A program made the position numbers and the translations under genes. Shown one piece after another: positions 5,540 to 15,483 of a stretch of 43,875 bases of DNA. The notes below the pieces were generated by a model that was not told the origin of the DNA, ran no database searches, and was given only the letters and a program-made list of their open reading frames with translations. The stretch spans positions 1-43,875 of the forward strand of contig JAGFXO010000007.1 in the NCBI GenBank assembly GCA_017861285.1, written 5' to 3'. Each line of letters begins with the position of its first letter. Within the stretch, counting starts at the first letter, position 1. This stretch comes from Geobacteraceae bacterium. GTDB taxonomy: Bacteria > Desulfobacterota > Desulfuromonadia > Geobacterales > Geobacteraceae.

Positions 5540-7975
5540 TCATCTATCGGGTTTTGCACCCGGCTGCCCTCGCAGTTCATTCTCCATCTCGAGCACCCGT
5601 ACGGTAATCTTCATGACGGAATCCGGATTTAGAGAGATGGAATCAATACCTTCCCTGACCAGGAAAGCGGCGAACTCGGGGTAATCGCTCGGCGCCTGGC
5701 CACAGATGCCGCTGTGTCGACCGTTTCTCCTGGCGCCCTCAACCACTCGCGCAACAAGAGTCATCACACCGGGGTCCCTTTCGTCAAAAACATGAGATAC
5801 CAGCGCCGAATCACGGTCGACTCCAAGGGTCAACTGGGTAAGATCGTTTGACCCAATGGAAAAACCGTCGAAAAGCTTGCTGAATTCATCCATGAGGATA
5901 ACGTTATTGGGAATCTCGCACATTACGTACACCTTCAATCCGTTTTCACCGCTCTTGAGACCATTCTTCTCCATTTCGGCGAGGACCTTTTTCCCCTCAC
6001 CCACCGTCCTGCAAAATGGAATCATAGGAATGGCATTGACAAGCCCCATCCCTTCGCGGACCTTTTTCATTGCCCGGCACTCAAGGGCAAACCCTTCACG
6101 GTAGCGGTCGTCATAATAGCGGGATGCGCCACGGAAGCCGATCATGGGGTTTTCCTCCTCGGGCTCGAACGCCTTGCCGCCGATCAGCATGGCATATTCA
6201 TTGGTCTTGAAATCACTGAGACGGACCACGACGGGTTTTGGATAAAAAGCAGCGGCAATCGTGCCGATCCCTTCCGCCAGTTGTTCGACAAAATAGCTCT
6301 CCTTGTCAGGGTACCCCAGGGTCAACCGCTCAATTTCTTTCAATTCGTCATTGTCCTGCACCTGTTCCGGGTGGACGAGCGCCATGGGATGAACCTTGAT
6401 ATAGTTGTTGATGATGAATTCCATCCTGGCCAGACCGACGCCGTCATTCGGTATCCTGCAAAGCGCGAAAGCCTCTTCGGGGTTTCCAAGATTCATCATT
6501 ATCTTCGTCCTTGGCCTTCCCATGTGGGACAGAGACACCTGTTCGCAACTGAAAGGCAATTCCCCCTCATAAACCCTGCCTATGTCACCTTCCGCGCAAC
6601 TGACGGTAATCTTCCGGCCGGTACCGACTTTTTCCGTGGCATTGATAGTTCCCACAATAGAAGGGATGCCCAGTTCACGGCTGACAATCGCAGCATGGCA
6701 GGTTCTTCCCCCCCTGTTCGTTACAATTGCCGCCGCCATCTTCATCACAGGCTCCCAGTCGGGAGTGGTGGTATCGGAGACCAGTATTTCGCCCGGGCGA
6801 AAATCCTGGATCAGATGGACATCGGTAATCACTCGCGCCGTACCCGCGGCTATTTTTTCTCCGACGCTTTTCCCCTCGGCCAGCACCGGCCCCTTGCCGT
6901 CCAGATGGTATATCTCAAGAAAATCAAGGGGCTTCTGCGACTGGACGGTTTCCGGTCGTGCCTGAACGATGAATAGTTCCCCGCTCTGTCCGTCCTTAGC
7001 CCATTCTATATCCATGGGGAATTCCCTGCCCGCTTTCTTCGAATAATGCTGTTCGATCGCTATGCCCTGGCGTGCGAGTTCCGTGATCTCTTTGTCAGTA
7101 AGGCAGAATCGACGGCGTTCCGCTACGGGAACTTCGATGTTGCGCGTCTGGAACTTCGAGGTTCCGCTGCCGTAGATCATCTTGATCTTCTTGTCTCCGA
7201 GCTTCCTGCGGATTATGGAACTGTACCCCTGCGCCAGAGTCGGTTTGAAAACGTAAAATTCATCGGGGTTCACCGCTCCCTGGACCACATTCTCCCCTAA
7301 TCCATACGATCCGTTGATAAGGACCACATCCCGGAATCCGGTTTCCGTATCGAGAGTAAACATGACACCGCTGGCTGACAGGTCTGACCTGACCATTTTC
7401 ATGATGCCGATTGATAGTCCCACCCGGAAATGGTCGAACCCCTGGTCAATGCGGTAGGAGATTGCACGGTCGGTAAACAGCGACGCGAAGCAGCGGCGGC
7501 ATGCGTCGAGTAACTGTACGCTTCCACGGATATTGAGATATGATTCCTGCTGGCCGGCAAATGATGCCGTAGGAAGATCCTCCGCCGTCGCACTGCTTCG
7601 AACAGCGACATCGGTGTTGCTACCGTACTGTTCGCATAGAGTTCGGTATGCACCGGTTATCTCATCCTCCAGCACCGTTGCAAGCGGTGTACGGTAAATC
7701 AGCTCTCGAAGCCTGTGCCCCCTCTCAGCGAAATCCTCGAGGTCATTCTTGTCGACCCCTGCAAGGATTTCCTCCATTTCCGGCACTATCCCTCCGCTCT
7801 TTACCAGGTCGAAATAAGCTTCCGCGGTAACGGCAAACCCGTTCGGTATGCGAACCCCGCATCCGGTCAGCTCACGGTACATTTCACCGAGCGAGGCGTT
7901 CTTGCCGCCGACAAGGGCGACGTCTTCGATGGCAATCTCGTCGAACCAGCGTATATAGCGTGGATTTCCCCTCAT
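5540..7975 (-). CDS. ppsA: Phosphoenolpyruvate synthase (pyruvate, water dikinase)
   Basis: PpsA converts pyruvate and ATP to PEP, AMP and phosphate, the entry to gluconeogenesis for an organism living on acetate or other small acids. The start chosen is the ATG at 7975, because AGGAGAGG lies seven bases before it; this gives 811 residues, close to the usual 790-800. Domains in order: N-terminal ATP-grasp (VGGKNASLGEM near residue 20; PTASFAGQQESYLN near 140), the swivelling phosphohistidine domain with the catalytic histidine in GGRTCHAAIVSRELGIPS (about 405-425), and the C-terminal PEP-utilising TIM barrel with IGSNDLTQLTLGVDRDS and the active-site cysteine in GICGQAPSDYPEF (about 758-770). 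It is divergent from the nitroreductase gene. Confidence 0.95.
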   Translation of the reverse strand: MRGNPRYIRWFDEIAIEDVALVGGKNASLGEMYRELTGCGVRIPNGFAVTAEAYFDLVKSGGIVPEMEEILAGVDKNDLEDFAERGHRLRELIYRTPLATVLEDEITGAYRTLCEQYGSNTDVAVRSSATAEDLPTASFAGQQESYLNIRGSVQLLDACRRCFASLFTDRAISYRIDQGFDHFRVGLSIGIMKMVRSDLSASGVMFTLDTETGFRDVVLINGSYGLGENVVQGAVNPDEFYVFKPTLAQGYSSIIRRKLGDKKIKMIYGSGTSKFQTRNIEVPVAERRRFCLTDKEITELARQGIAIEQHYSKKAGREFPMDIEWAKDGQSGELFIVQARPETVQSQKPLDFLEIYHLDGKGPVLAEGKSVGEKIAAGTARVITDVHLIQDFRPGEILVSDTTTPDWEPVMKMAAAIVTNRGGRTCHAAIVSRELGIPSIVGTINATEKVGTGRKITVSCAEGDIGRVYEGELPFSCEQVSLSHMGRPRTKIMMNLGNPEEAFALCRIPNDGVGLARMEFIINNYIKVHPMALVHPEQVQDNDELKEIERLTLGYPDKESYFVEQLAEGIGTIAAAFYPKPVVVRLSDFKTNEYAMLIGGKAFEPEEENPMIGFRGASRYYDDRYREGFALECRAMKKVREGMGLVNAIPMIPFCRTVGEGKKVLAEMEKNGLKSGENGLKVYVMCEIPNNVILMDEFSKLFDGFSIGSNDLTQLTLGVDRDSALVSHVFDERDPGVMTLVARVVEGARRNGRHSGICGQAPSDYPEFAAFLVREGIDSISLNPDSVMKITVRVLEMENELRGQPGAKPDR

Positions 7976-8136
7976 GGTTGCCTCTCCTGCCCCATCACGA
8001 ACGATAATTTCCGGACTGCGCGCACGGACATGGAAAGCACGCAACCGGATCATTGCCTACTATTGAAAGTATATCCGATAATTGTATCCAGAAAAGCTGA
8101 CATGGTGAAAAGTTCATTGTTTTTAGATATACTGAC

Positions 8137-8775
8137 ATGGACAGCAATAGCCAATCTTCGCCTTTCATAACCGTATACCGAGAAAAATGTCCACTTCCGC
8201 GCTATGAAAGCGCTAAGTCTGTCGAGAAAGCGCTTCTCCACAGACATTCAACACGTTCGTTTCGCCCGGACCCCCTTACACTGGGAGAGATTTCCCAACT
8301 TCTCTGGGCGGCGCAGGGAGTCACCCATAACGGGGCATTCAGAACGGCTCCTTCCGCCGGTGCCCTTTACCCTCTGGAAACGTATGTCGTTGCCGGAAAC
8401 GTCAGAGACTTGCCCCCGGGAATGTACCGGTATCAGCCTAAAAAGCACCAATTGCTTCAGGTCCTTGCCGGCAACCTACGAGGGGCGCTGTGTAAAGCGT
8501 CACTCGGGCAGGAAGCCGTTTGCCAGGCACCCGCATCCATCGTCTTCAGTGCGGCATTTGCAAGGACAACCGGCAAATATGGAAAGAGAGGAATACGTTA
8601 CGGCCATATGGAATCAGGGTTTGCTGCTCAGAATGCTTCTCTTCAGGCAGTTTCGCTGGGTCTTGCGACGGTTGTCATCGGAGCCTTCGATGACCAAGAG
8701 GTGAGCAGGGTATTGTCTTTGCCCGCGGGAGAAGAACCGATGCTTATCATTCCTGTGGGGAAAGGTCGGGAGTAA
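8137..8775 (+). CDS. SagB-type nitroreductase-family oxidoreductase
   Basis: The 212-residue protein belongs to the FMN-dependent nitroreductase fold, SagB/ThcOx subgroup. Marks are RHSTRSFRPDPLTLGEISQLLWAAQG (residues about 36-62, FMN phosphate contact at R-x-S-x-R), then TAPSAGALYPLETYVV (about 70-85), the typical SagB motif, and SLGLATVVIGAFDD (about 173-187). SagB proteins in thiazole/oxazole peptide clusters oxidise azolines; stand-alone copies such as this, with no YcaO or precursor peptide nearby, have unknown substrates. No signal peptide is visible. It is divergent from ppsA with 160 bases between them and converges on msrB. Confidence 0.85.
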   Translation: MDSNSQSSPFITVYREKCPLPRYESAKSVEKALLHRHSTRSFRPDPLTLGEISQLLWAAQGVTHNGAFRTAPSAGALYPLETYVVAGNVRDLPPGMYRYQPKKHQLLQVLAGNLRGALCKASLGQEAVCQAPASIVFSAAFARTTGKYGKRGIRYGHMESGFAAQNASLQAVSLGLATVVIGAFDDQEVSRVLSLPAGEEPMLIIPVGKGRE

Positions 8776-8919
8776 TCCGCTTGTGCAAGGTGAAGAACAT
8801 CTTTTTTTCTGAACAGAAACAGGACGAAAAAATGAACTTTGAATACTTCATGTGCGAGGTATGCCCCCCGCCTGACATCGAATGGCTGAAAAACAAGCGT
8901 CATGCTGCGTGCTTCAGTG

Positions 8920-9474
8920 CTATTCCGTCCGGTAGAATTTCAGGGCTGCCGAGTTCATGCAATACCGCAATCCAGTCGGCTTGGGCCCGTCATTGAAAAC
9001 ATGTCCAAGATGGGCATCGCACCGGCTGCATACAATTTCGGTTCGCCGCATGAAAAAAGTATTATCCGCTCTCTCGGAAATATTTTCAGGGGCAACCGGT
9101 TTCCAGAAACTGGGCCACCCGGTACCCGATTCGTATTTCGCCGCGGAACTGAAAAGATCGAGATCACAGCATATGCACCGGTAAATCCCCTTCTCATGGT
9201 TGTTCCAGTACTTGTTGGCAAAAGGCTTTTCCGTACCCTTCTCCCTGGTTACATGAAACTGTTCGGGTGTCAGTTGTTTTCTCCATTCCTGATTGCTTTT
9301 GATAACCTTGTCGGACATGATATAAGCTCCCCGGTCAACTGAAAATACTCTGAACCTTTGCGCCGGCTCTTTCACAGTCTTGCCCGCCGCCATGCGCGCA
9401 GCGCCTGCAGCGCTCATTACAACGCAGAAAACAAACAAGCACATACAGAGTAAAATCTTTTTATTGGGATTCAT
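8920..9474 (-). CDS. msrB: Exported methionine-R-sulfoxide reductase
   Basis: MsrB repairs the R form of methionine sulfoxide. The ATG at 9474 has GGAGG eight bases upstream and gives 184 residues; a TTG five codons earlier is less likely. Residues 1-32 form a signal peptide ([23 protein letters not shown]), so the enzyme should act outside the cytoplasm. The MsrB domain follows: [20 protein letters not shown], the zinc pairs in [11 protein letters not shown] and [12 protein letters not shown], the block [11 protein letters not shown], and the catalytic cysteine in [12 protein letters not shown]. It is a single-domain enzyme without MsrA. The gene is monocistronic and convergent with the nitroreductase gene. 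Confidence 0.93.
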   Translation of the reverse strand: MNPNKKILLCMCLFVFCVVMSAAGAARMAAGKTVKEPAQRFRVFSVDRGAYIMSDKVIKSNQEWRKQLTPEQFHVTREKGTEKPFANKYWNNHEKGIYRCICCDLDLFSSAAKYESGTGWPSFWKPVAPENISERADNTFFMRRTEIVCSRCDAHLGHVFNDGPKPTGLRYCMNSAALKFYRTE

Positions 9475-9629
9475 GACTCTTTCCTCCAATTCGACACCTG
9501 TAACCCAGTTAAAATTATAAACTTTTCAGCGTACGTTTCAACCGCCAAACCACTTCCCTTTTAGGCCATTTGTTGGTAGACTGTGCATCGGAAAAAGAGC
9601 ATGAAATAAAATTCTACGGGAAAAGAATC

Positions 9630-10950
9630 ATGAAATACATCAGTACCAGAGGCAACATAAATCCAGTAAGTTTCAAAGATGCAGTCATGATGGGGCTTGC
9701 CACCGATGGCGGCCTGCTTCTGCCGGAACGGATACCTGCTATCGCGAAAAGCACCTTTGACTCATGGAAGAATCTGTCGTACCTGGATCTCGCCTTCGAA
9801 GTGATTTCCCCCTTCGCCGACGATATCCCGCCTGAAGACTTGAAGAGACTTATCAAGCGCTCTTACAGTAACTTTGTCCATGAAGAGATCGTCCCGGTCG
9901 TAAAGAAAAACGGCGTCCACATCCTTGAACTTTTCCACGGTCCGACCCTGGCATTCAAGGATGTTGCCCTTCAATTGCTCGGCAACCTTTTCGAATACCT
10001 GGATTTACGGGGTACGCGGGAAGGAGAACATTTCCATCTTCATTCTCCACCCCCACGGCAAGACTTCACCGGTGCAGGCGCTGCAGATGACCACCGTACT
10101 TGACGACAATGTCCACAACATAGCGGTACGGGGAACTTTCGACGACTGTCAGAATATGGTAAAAGCCCTTTTCAACGATCTTCCCTTCAAGGAAAGGTAT
10201 TCCCTGGGCGCGGTCAATTCCATAAACTGGGCCAGGGTTCTGGCCCAGGTAGTCTACTACTTTTATGCATATTTCAGAGTTGCCGCGACTCCTTCCGGAA
10301 AAGTGGTCTTTTCCGTGCCAACCGGCAATTTCGGCGACATCTTTGCAGGTTACGTGGCAAAACGCATGGGGCTCCCCATAAAGAGTCTACTGCTTGCAAC
10401 AAACGAAAACAACATACTGACCCGTTTCATCAATAATGGGGATTACTCCCTGGGCGCAGTGGTATCCACCGTGTCCCCGTCCATGGACATTCAGGTCGCA
10501 TCGAATTTTGAGCGGTATCTCTACTACCTGTATGACGAGAATCCTGCCAGAGTCCGCGACAGCTTTGCCGCTTTCACCCGGAACGGCCGTATGGAGTTCA
10601 GCGATGCCGAAAGGGAAAGGGTCCGCGAAGATTTTTCCTCGCAATCAGTCAACCAGCAGGAAACACTTGAAATGATAGCGTCATTCCACAGGGAAACCGG
10701 ATATCTACTTGATCCGCATACGGCAGTTGGGGTTAGAGCTGCATTGGACAATGTCCGGGATGAAACGCCGGCAATCTGCCTGGCAACTGCCCATCCCGCA
10801 AAATTTGGTGAAGCGGTAACCACCGCTACCGGACTCGAACCTCCGAGGCCAGCCTCACTTGTGGGCATAGAAGACCTTCCATCCCGGTGCGACATCATGG
10901 ATGCCGACCTGGAGGAAATAAGAAAATACATAACGGAAAAGGCCCTCTGA
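9630..10950 (+). pseudogene. thrC: Threonine synthase, broken by internal deletion and frameshift
   Basis: Two consecutive frames together make a threonine synthase. The first (from ATG 9630) reads MKYISTRGNINPVSFKDAVM and contains the PLP lysine in GPTLAFKDVALQLLG. After LGNLFEYL, near base 10000, the correct reading jumps to the next frame, IYGVRGKENISIFILHPHG, and continues to the normal C-terminus at 10950. Comparing with the family as I remember it, about 20 residues are missing at the jump, including the SGDTGSAA loop that binds the PLP phosphate. So this is a deletion of roughly 60 bases that is not a multiple of three, not a simple one-base slip. As written the gene cannot make an active enzyme; an assembly or sequencing fault is a real alternative because thrC is usually essential for prototrophs. 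Confidence 0.88.
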
Positions 10951-10961
10951 GGCCTTTTTCC
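10935..10961 (+). terminator. Hairpin over the thrC stop codon
   Basis: GGAAAAGGCC at 10935-10944 pairs with GGCCTTTTTCC at 10951-10961 around a six-base loop that contains the thrC stop. Five T residues lie in the 3' arm. It would separate thrC from the HAD gene that begins at 10978. Confidence 0.65.
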
Positions 10962-10977
10962 TTTACTGGTGTGAAGT

Positions 10978-11685
10978 ATGAAAATTGATTGGAATCAAAT
11001 CGATACGGTGCTTCTCGACATGGACGGTACACTGCTGGACCGCCATTTCGACGACCATTTCTGGCTCGAGTATGTACCGAGGATCTATTCGGCGAAGAAA
11101 GGACTATCTCTGCCAAGGGCAAAAGAATATCTTTACGGGTTGTTCCGCTCGCAGGAAAATACCCTGAACTGGACCGATCTCGACTATTGGTCGCAAAGGC
11201 TCGGGCTGGACATTCCCGTACTGAAACAGGAAGTGGATCATCTGATAGCCGTACACCCTTTTGTTACCGATTTTCTTCTTTTTCTGCGGAGGTATGGGAA
11301 GTCCATTTATCTGGTGACGAACGCCCACAGCAAGACTCTTGCTCTGAAAATGCGCAAGACCCGGCTCGGCCCCTACTTCAATGGTATTTTTTCAGCCCAC
11401 GAACTCGGACTGCCAAAGGAAGATGACGGTTTCTGGGAAAAACTGTGCGGGAAGATTCCCTATGTTCCGGCACAAACTCTCCTTGCGGAAGACAGTGAAA
11501 CCAATCTGGGGACAGCGCGGAACTTCGGGATATCGTGTTTGATCTATGTATGCAGATACAGTTCGACAATCATTCCCAAACCTTCCGAACAGTTTGCTTC
11601 AATACATTATTTCAGCCAGCTCATCCCCGGTGAGGGGAAAATGGTTGTAGAACTCGAGAATTCAAAGGTTAGAGTTGACACCTGA
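10978..11685 (+). CDS. HAD-superfamily phosphatase, YrfG-like (probable GMP/IMP 5'-nucleotidase)
   Basis: The 235-residue protein is a subfamily IA haloacid-dehalogenase-type hydrolase. Motif I is LLDMDGTLLD (residues about 11-20, nucleophile D), motif II the threonine in YLVTNAH (about 113-119), motif III the lysine in ELGLPKEDDGFWEKL, and motif IV LLAEDSETNLGTARNFGI (about 161-178). The N-terminal cap segment FDDHFWLEYVPRIYSAKKGLSLPRA and the stretch DLDYWSQRLGLD match YrfG, for which GMP/IMP dephosphorylation has been reported. The substrate here remains an inference. It sits between the broken thrC and a bidirectional terminator; no ideal ribosome binding site precedes the ATG. Confidence 0.85.
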   Translation: MKIDWNQIDTVLLDMDGTLLDRHFDDHFWLEYVPRIYSAKKGLSLPRAKEYLYGLFRSQENTLNWTDLDYWSQRLGLDIPVLKQEVDHLIAVHPFVTDFLLFLRRYGKSIYLVTNAHSKTLALKMRKTRLGPYFNGIFSAHELGLPKEDDGFWEKLCGKIPYVPAQTLLAEDSETNLGTARNFGISCLIYVCRYSSTIIPKPSEQFASIHYFSQLIPGEGKMVVELENSKVRVDT

Positions 11686-11710
11686 ACCTGATTCCTGCTC
11701 CAATAAACAC

Positions 11711-11744
11711 AAAAGGCGTCTGCAGTTTATTACAGACGCCTTTT
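11711..11744. terminator. Bidirectional rho-independent terminator
   Basis: AAAAGGCGTCTG at 11711-11722 and CAGACGCCTTTT at 11733-11744 form a perfect 12-bp stem with a 10-base loop. A on one side and T on the other let it serve the HAD gene (plus) and hom (minus), whose ends it separates. Confidence 0.9.
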
Positions 11745-11766
11745 CCATGGTATGTATCAAAAACTC

Positions 11767-13077
11767 TTATTCCAGTCCATCTTCGATTCGAATGAGATTG
11801 GTCTTATCAGTAGTAATCCCCAATGCTTCAATCTTTTCCAGTGCCTTGCTGACGTCCATTTCCCGTGCCTCATGGGTCATGATAACAATGGGCACCGTTT
11901 CCCCTTCTTTTCTGGCGGGCTGAATCATCGATTCGATGCTGATTTCGTTTTCGCCGAGAGCCCCGGTGATCTTGGCAAGAATGCCGGGCCTGTCAACCAC
12001 GCTGAAACGGAGATAATATTTACTGACCGTTTCCCCTATTGGCTTAATCGGGAGGGTGACGATCTTCTCGTCAAGGAACCCGAGGGGGGCGCTCCTTCTG
12101 CTTACTCCCACCAGAATATTGCGGGCAATCGCCATTACATCGCCTACCACGGCACTTGCAGTTGGATCCATTCCTGCGCCCCTGCCGTAAAACATGACAG
12201 TATCGACAAAATCACCGGTGAGTCGAATCGCGTTAAAAACTCCGTCAACATCGGCAAGGGGGTAATTAACGGGTATCATGGTAGGATGAACCCTCGCTTC
12301 TATCCTCTCGCCGTCCCTTTTGCCGATGGCAAGAAGCTTGATCTTGTATCCGAAATCCCGGGCATAATTGATGTCCATAGAGGAAATGGAACTGATTCCT
12401 TCGGTATAGATGTCCTTGAAATCCACCCTTGTGCCAAAACAGAGAGTAACCAGAATACAGAGCTTATGCGCGGTATCTATGCCTTCTATATCAAAGGTCG
12501 GGTTTGCCTCGGCATAGCCCAGTTCCTGGGCATTTTTCAGAACATCGGCAAAATCGGCGCCTTCCTGGGTCATTTTTGTCAGGATATAATTGCAGGTGCC
12601 GTTCAGGATGCCGAGCACCGTTTCGAATCTATTGGCAGCCATGTTGCCCTTGATGGCGGACAATACGGGAATGCCTCCGCCAACCGCGGCTTCATAACGT
12701 ATTTCGATCCTTTTCCTGGCCGCGGCGGCATATATCTCTTCCCCGTGAACGGCCAGCAGGGCCTTATTGGCGGTGACGATATGCTTGCCGTTTTCAATAG
12801 CCTTGAGAATAAATTCCCTCGCAGGCTTATACCCGCCGATCAACTCGATGATTATGGAAATTTCGGGATCTGTCAGCACCTGTTCGGCATTGGCAGTAAT
12901 GACTCCGGGAGCCAGGGCAACTCCCCGGTCGGTCGTAGTGTCCAGGTCCGCAATACTTTTCAGCGTCAGTTTTGCACCCAGTTTTTCTTCAATAATGGAG
13001 AAATTCCGTTGCAGTAGCCTGACTACTCCCGTTCCGATTGTCCCGAAACCCAGCAAACCCACTTTTATTTCTTTCAT
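11767..13077 (-). CDS. hom: Homoserine dehydrogenase
   Basis: Hom reduces aspartate semialdehyde to homoserine, the branch to threonine and methionine. ATG at 13077 with AGAGGGG just upstream gives 436 residues, the usual size of the monofunctional enzyme. Domains: NAD(P)-binding fold (VGLLGFGTIGTGVVRLL, residues about 5-21), catalytic domain with the lysine in ENGKHIVTANKALLA (about 95-109) and EAAVGGGIPVLSAIKG (about 130-145), and a C-terminal ACT domain from about residue 355 (YLRFSVVDRPGILAKITGALGENEISIESMIQ) that normally carries feedback by threonine. It has no aspartokinase domain. It is 42 bases downstream of nusB and probably cotranscribed with the rib-nusB genes. Its pathway partner thrC is damaged in this window and thrB is absent. 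Confidence 0.95.
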   Translation of the reverse strand: MKEIKVGLLGFGTIGTGVVRLLQRNFSIIEEKLGAKLTLKSIADLDTTTDRGVALAPGVITANAEQVLTDPEISIIIELIGGYKPAREFILKAIENGKHIVTANKALLAVHGEEIYAAAARKRIEIRYEAAVGGGIPVLSAIKGNMAANRFETVLGILNGTCNYILTKMTQEGADFADVLKNAQELGYAEANPTFDIEGIDTAHKLCILVTLCFGTRVDFKDIYTEGISSISSMDINYARDFGYKIKLLAIGKRDGERIEARVHPTMIPVNYPLADVDGVFNAIRLTGDFVDTVMFYGRGAGMDPTASAVVGDVMAIARNILVGVSRRSAPLGFLDEKIVTLPIKPIGETVSKYYLRFSVVDRPGILAKITGALGENEISIESMIQPARKEGETVPIVIMTHEAREMDVSKALEKIEALGITTDKTNLIRIEDGLE

Positions 13078-13119
13078 ATATCCCCTCTTGTCTTGATCAC
13101 AATAAATCACATCGGGATT

Positions 13120-13530
13120 TCATTTCTTTTCAGATACTCCGGCGGCTATTTCATCGAGGATTCCGTTGATAAACGCAGGGGAATCTTCGGTGCCGAACTT
13201 TTTCGCCACTTCGATCGCTTCGTTGATGGTTACTACTTTTGGTATGTCCTCTCGAAAAAGCAATTCATACGTCGCCATTCGCAGAATATTCAGATCAACC
13301 CTGGCCATCCTTGAAACAGCCCAGTTTTTTGATTTGTCGTGAATTTTCTGATCGATGATAGAACGGTTCTCCGCTACCCCTTTTGCAAGTTCTTCCGCAA
13401 AGTCAACGGCATCGAAATCGAGCCTCGAATCATCGAGCATCTGCCGGGGCGACGGCTGTTCCGAAGGATTCATGTCCATCGCGTAGAGCATCTGCAAAGC
13501 CAGTTCCCGCCCTCTTCTCCTGGAACCCAC
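13120..13530 (-). CDS. nusB: Transcription antitermination factor NusB
   Basis: NusB, with S10/NusE, binds boxA of rRNA leaders and supports antitermination. The 136-residue protein is all-helical and shows the N-terminal RNA-binding segment [19 protein letters not shown] and the C-terminal block [33 protein letters not shown]. The start is GTG at 13530, sharing its first base with the ribH stop (TAGTG), so translation is coupled. The ribH-nusB pairing is common in bacteria. Confidence 0.94.
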   Translation of the reverse strand: MGSRRRGRELALQMLYAMDMNPSEQPSPRQMLDDSRLDFDAVDFAEELAKGVAENRSIIDQKIHDKSKNWAVSRMARVDLNILRMATYELLFREDIPKVVTINEAIEVAKKFGTEDSPAFINGILDEIAAGVSEKK

Positions 13531-13997
13531 TATTTCATACCCTTGAACAGGTTGACGGTTTCTATGGCTGTCATGGCCGCATCGAACCCCTTGTTGCCGG
13601 ACTTTGTCCCGGCCCTCTCGATGGCCTGTTCAATGCTGTCCGTTGTGAGGACGCCGAATGCGATGGGCACTCCCGAAGCCAGGGAAACATGGGCAATCCC
13701 CTTGGAGACCTCAGCGGCAACATAATCGAAATGGGGGGTGGCTCCACGGATTACCGCTCCCAGACAGATAATAGCATCATATTTACCCGTATCCGCCATT
13801 TTTGCGGCTGCGAGTGGTATTTCGAAAGCACCCGGCACCCTGGCCACGTCAATATCCCCGTCACTGGCGCCATGCCTGAGAAGTGCATCGAGGGAGCCCT
13901 CCAGAAGACGTTCGCAGATAAAACTGTTGAACCTGCTGACGAGTATGCCGAATGTAAGTCCCTTCGCGTCCAGATTACCTTCGATAATGTTGGGCAT
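13530..13997 (-). CDS. ribH: 6,7-dimethyl-8-ribityllumazine synthase
   Basis: RibH condenses 5-amino-6-ribitylaminouracil with dihydroxybutanone phosphate, the penultimate step of riboflavin synthesis, and usually forms icosahedral shells. The 155-residue protein shows [27 protein letters not shown] near the N-terminus, [41 protein letters not shown] in the middle (binding G-A-V-I-R-G-x-T-x-H-F with the catalytic histidine) and [21 protein letters not shown] near the end. GGAG precedes the ATG. It lies between ribBA (45 bases upstream) and nusB. Confidence 0.96.
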   Translation of the reverse strand: MPNIIEGNLDAKGLTFGILVSRFNSFICERLLEGSLDALLRHGASDGDIDVARVPGAFEIPLAAAKMADTGKYDAIICLGAVIRGATPHFDYVAAEVSKGIAHVSLASGVPIAFGVLTTDSIEQAIERAGTKSGNKGFDAAMTAIETVNLFKGMK

Positions 13998-14042
13998 ATC
14001 TTTCTCCAGTTGTATCAGATGTAATAAAATTTGAATGTTTGC

Positions 14043-15245
14043 TTATAAATTTTCCAGCAGGTGACCGAGTTTTTCCCTTTTGGTCTGCAGGTATTTGAGA
14101 TTGCAGACGGTCGGCTCTATTTCTACGGGAACGCGCTCGACGATATCTATTCCGTAACCCTCGAGCCCCACCATTTTCTTCGGGTTGTTCGTCATCAGGC
14201 GGATTTTCTTTATCCCGAGGTTGACGAGTATCTGTGCGCCGATGCCATAGTCACGCATATCGGCCTTGAATCCGAGTTCCAGGTTCGCCTCGACGGTATC
14301 TTTACCCTCGTCCTGAAGGGCGTATGCTCTCAGCTTGTTGGTAAGGCCGATGCCCCTTCCCTCCTGGCGCATATAGAGGATTACACCCCTGCCTTCCGCT
14401 TCAATCATCTGCATTGCATGCTGCAGCTGGTCTCCGCAGTCACACCGGCAACTGCCGAAAACATCACCGGTCAGACACTCGGAATGAACTCTTACAAGCA
14501 CCGGAGAATCCCCCTGAACGTCCCCCTTCACCAGGGCCAAATGTTCGAGATGATCCACATCGTTTTCGAAGGCTACGGCCTTGAAATCGCCATACCTGGT
14601 TGGCAACAGTGCTTCCGTTGCAAGTCTGACAAGCGACTCTTTTCTCATCCGGTATGCTATCAGGTCGGCAACTGAACAGATCTTGAGGCCGTGCTGCCGG
14701 GCAAATTTCTGCAGTTCCGGCATTCGCGCCATGGTTCCGTCTTCATTCATTATTTCACATATAACCCCGGCGGGCTTCAATCCAGCCAGCCTCGCGAGAT
14801 CCACGGACCCTTCCGTTTGGCCGGTTCGAACCAGAACACCCCCATTACGGGCCCTGAGCGGAAAAACATGGCCGGGCCGAACCAGGTCCTCGGGACGGGT
14901 CTCATCCGCAACGGCAGTTCTTATGGTATGCGCCCTGTCAGCGGCTGAGATTCCGGTAGTAACGCCCTTTTTCGCTTCAATGGAAACGGTGAACGCCGTG
15001 CTGAAAGGGGAGGTATTGTTCGAAACCATGGGCTGGAGCCGCAACTGGTCGCATTTTTGCGCCGTCATCGTCAGGCAGATCAGACCCCGGCCATGCTTGG
15101 CCATGAAATTGATCGATTCGGGGGTAACAAGTTCAGCAGCCATGGTAAGATCGCCCTCGTTCTCGCGATCCTCGTCATCGACAAGAATAACCATCTTTCC
15201 CTGCTTGATGTCCTCAAGTGCTGCTTCAATTTTTGCAATAGGCAT
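14043..15245 (-). CDS. ribBA: Bifunctional DHBP synthase / GTP cyclohydrolase II
   Basis: The 400-residue fusion supplies both precursors of riboflavin. Residues 1-200 are the RibB part, making dihydroxybutanone phosphate from ribulose-5-phosphate, with the acidic loop [17 protein letters not shown] and the block [24 protein letters not shown]. Residues 205-400 are RibA, opening GTP, with zinc cysteines in [20 protein letters not shown] and the active-site run [15 protein letters not shown]. ribD and ribE, which are often in the same operon, are not present here, and I see no FMN riboswitch in the 240 bases upstream. It should be the first gene of ribBA-ribH-nusB-hom. Confidence 0.96.
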   Translation of the reverse strand: MPIAKIEAALEDIKQGKMVILVDDEDRENEGDLTMAAELVTPESINFMAKHGRGLICLTMTAQKCDQLRLQPMVSNNTSPFSTAFTVSIEAKKGVTTGISAADRAHTIRTAVADETRPEDLVRPGHVFPLRARNGGVLVRTGQTEGSVDLARLAGLKPAGVICEIMNEDGTMARMPELQKFARQHGLKICSVADLIAYRMRKESLVRLATEALLPTRYGDFKAVAFENDVDHLEHLALVKGDVQGDSPVLVRVHSECLTGDVFGSCRCDCGDQLQHAMQMIEAEGRGVILYMRQEGRGIGLTNKLRAYALQDEGKDTVEANLELGFKADMRDYGIGAQILVNLGIKKIRLMTNNPKKMVGLEGYGIDIVERVPVEIEPTVCNLKYLQTKREKLGHLLENL

Positions 15246-15420
15246 TTTTTCTGAAACCTCGTTCCCCAGGGAGGATCTTAATTAATTTCTCGTCCCGCCC
15301 CTTCATCAAGTATCCTGATTGTTTCACAGTGATTAATGTACTGCCGGGCAGGTCGCGGAAAGGCAAATACAAAGAAAATTAGCAGTTTTCTTTATAGCAG
15401 AATATTTCAGTTTAGAGAAT

Positions 15421-15457
15421 AAAAAAGTAGGTGGGGTTCTTGTTGCACCACCTACTT
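15421..15457 (-). terminator. Rho-independent terminator of the pfk gene
   Basis: AAGTAGGTGG at 15425-15434 pairs with CCACCTACTT at 15448-15457. Read on the minus strand, the stem is followed by a run of six T (complement of 15421-15426). It lies 27 bases past the pfk stop. Confidence 0.85.
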
Positions 15458-15483
15458 GGCAATTACACCATCACTGATTCAAA

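Noticed and set aside
6281-6976. 231-codon plus-strand frame inside ppsA
   Set aside because: Antisense to the phosphohistidine region of PEP synthase; no independent support.
8781-8996. 71-codon plus-strand frame after the nitroreductase
   Set aside because: It runs into the 3' end of msrB on the opposite strand, shows no known motif and has no clear ribosome binding site.
11752-13017. 421-codon plus-strand frame opposite hom
   Set aside because: It is the antisense shadow of homoserine dehydrogenase, whose motifs and start signal are unambiguous.
15246-15483. Possible FMN riboswitch upstream of ribBA
   Set aside because: I looked for the conserved RFN element stems and found none; the only strong structure is the pfk terminator.
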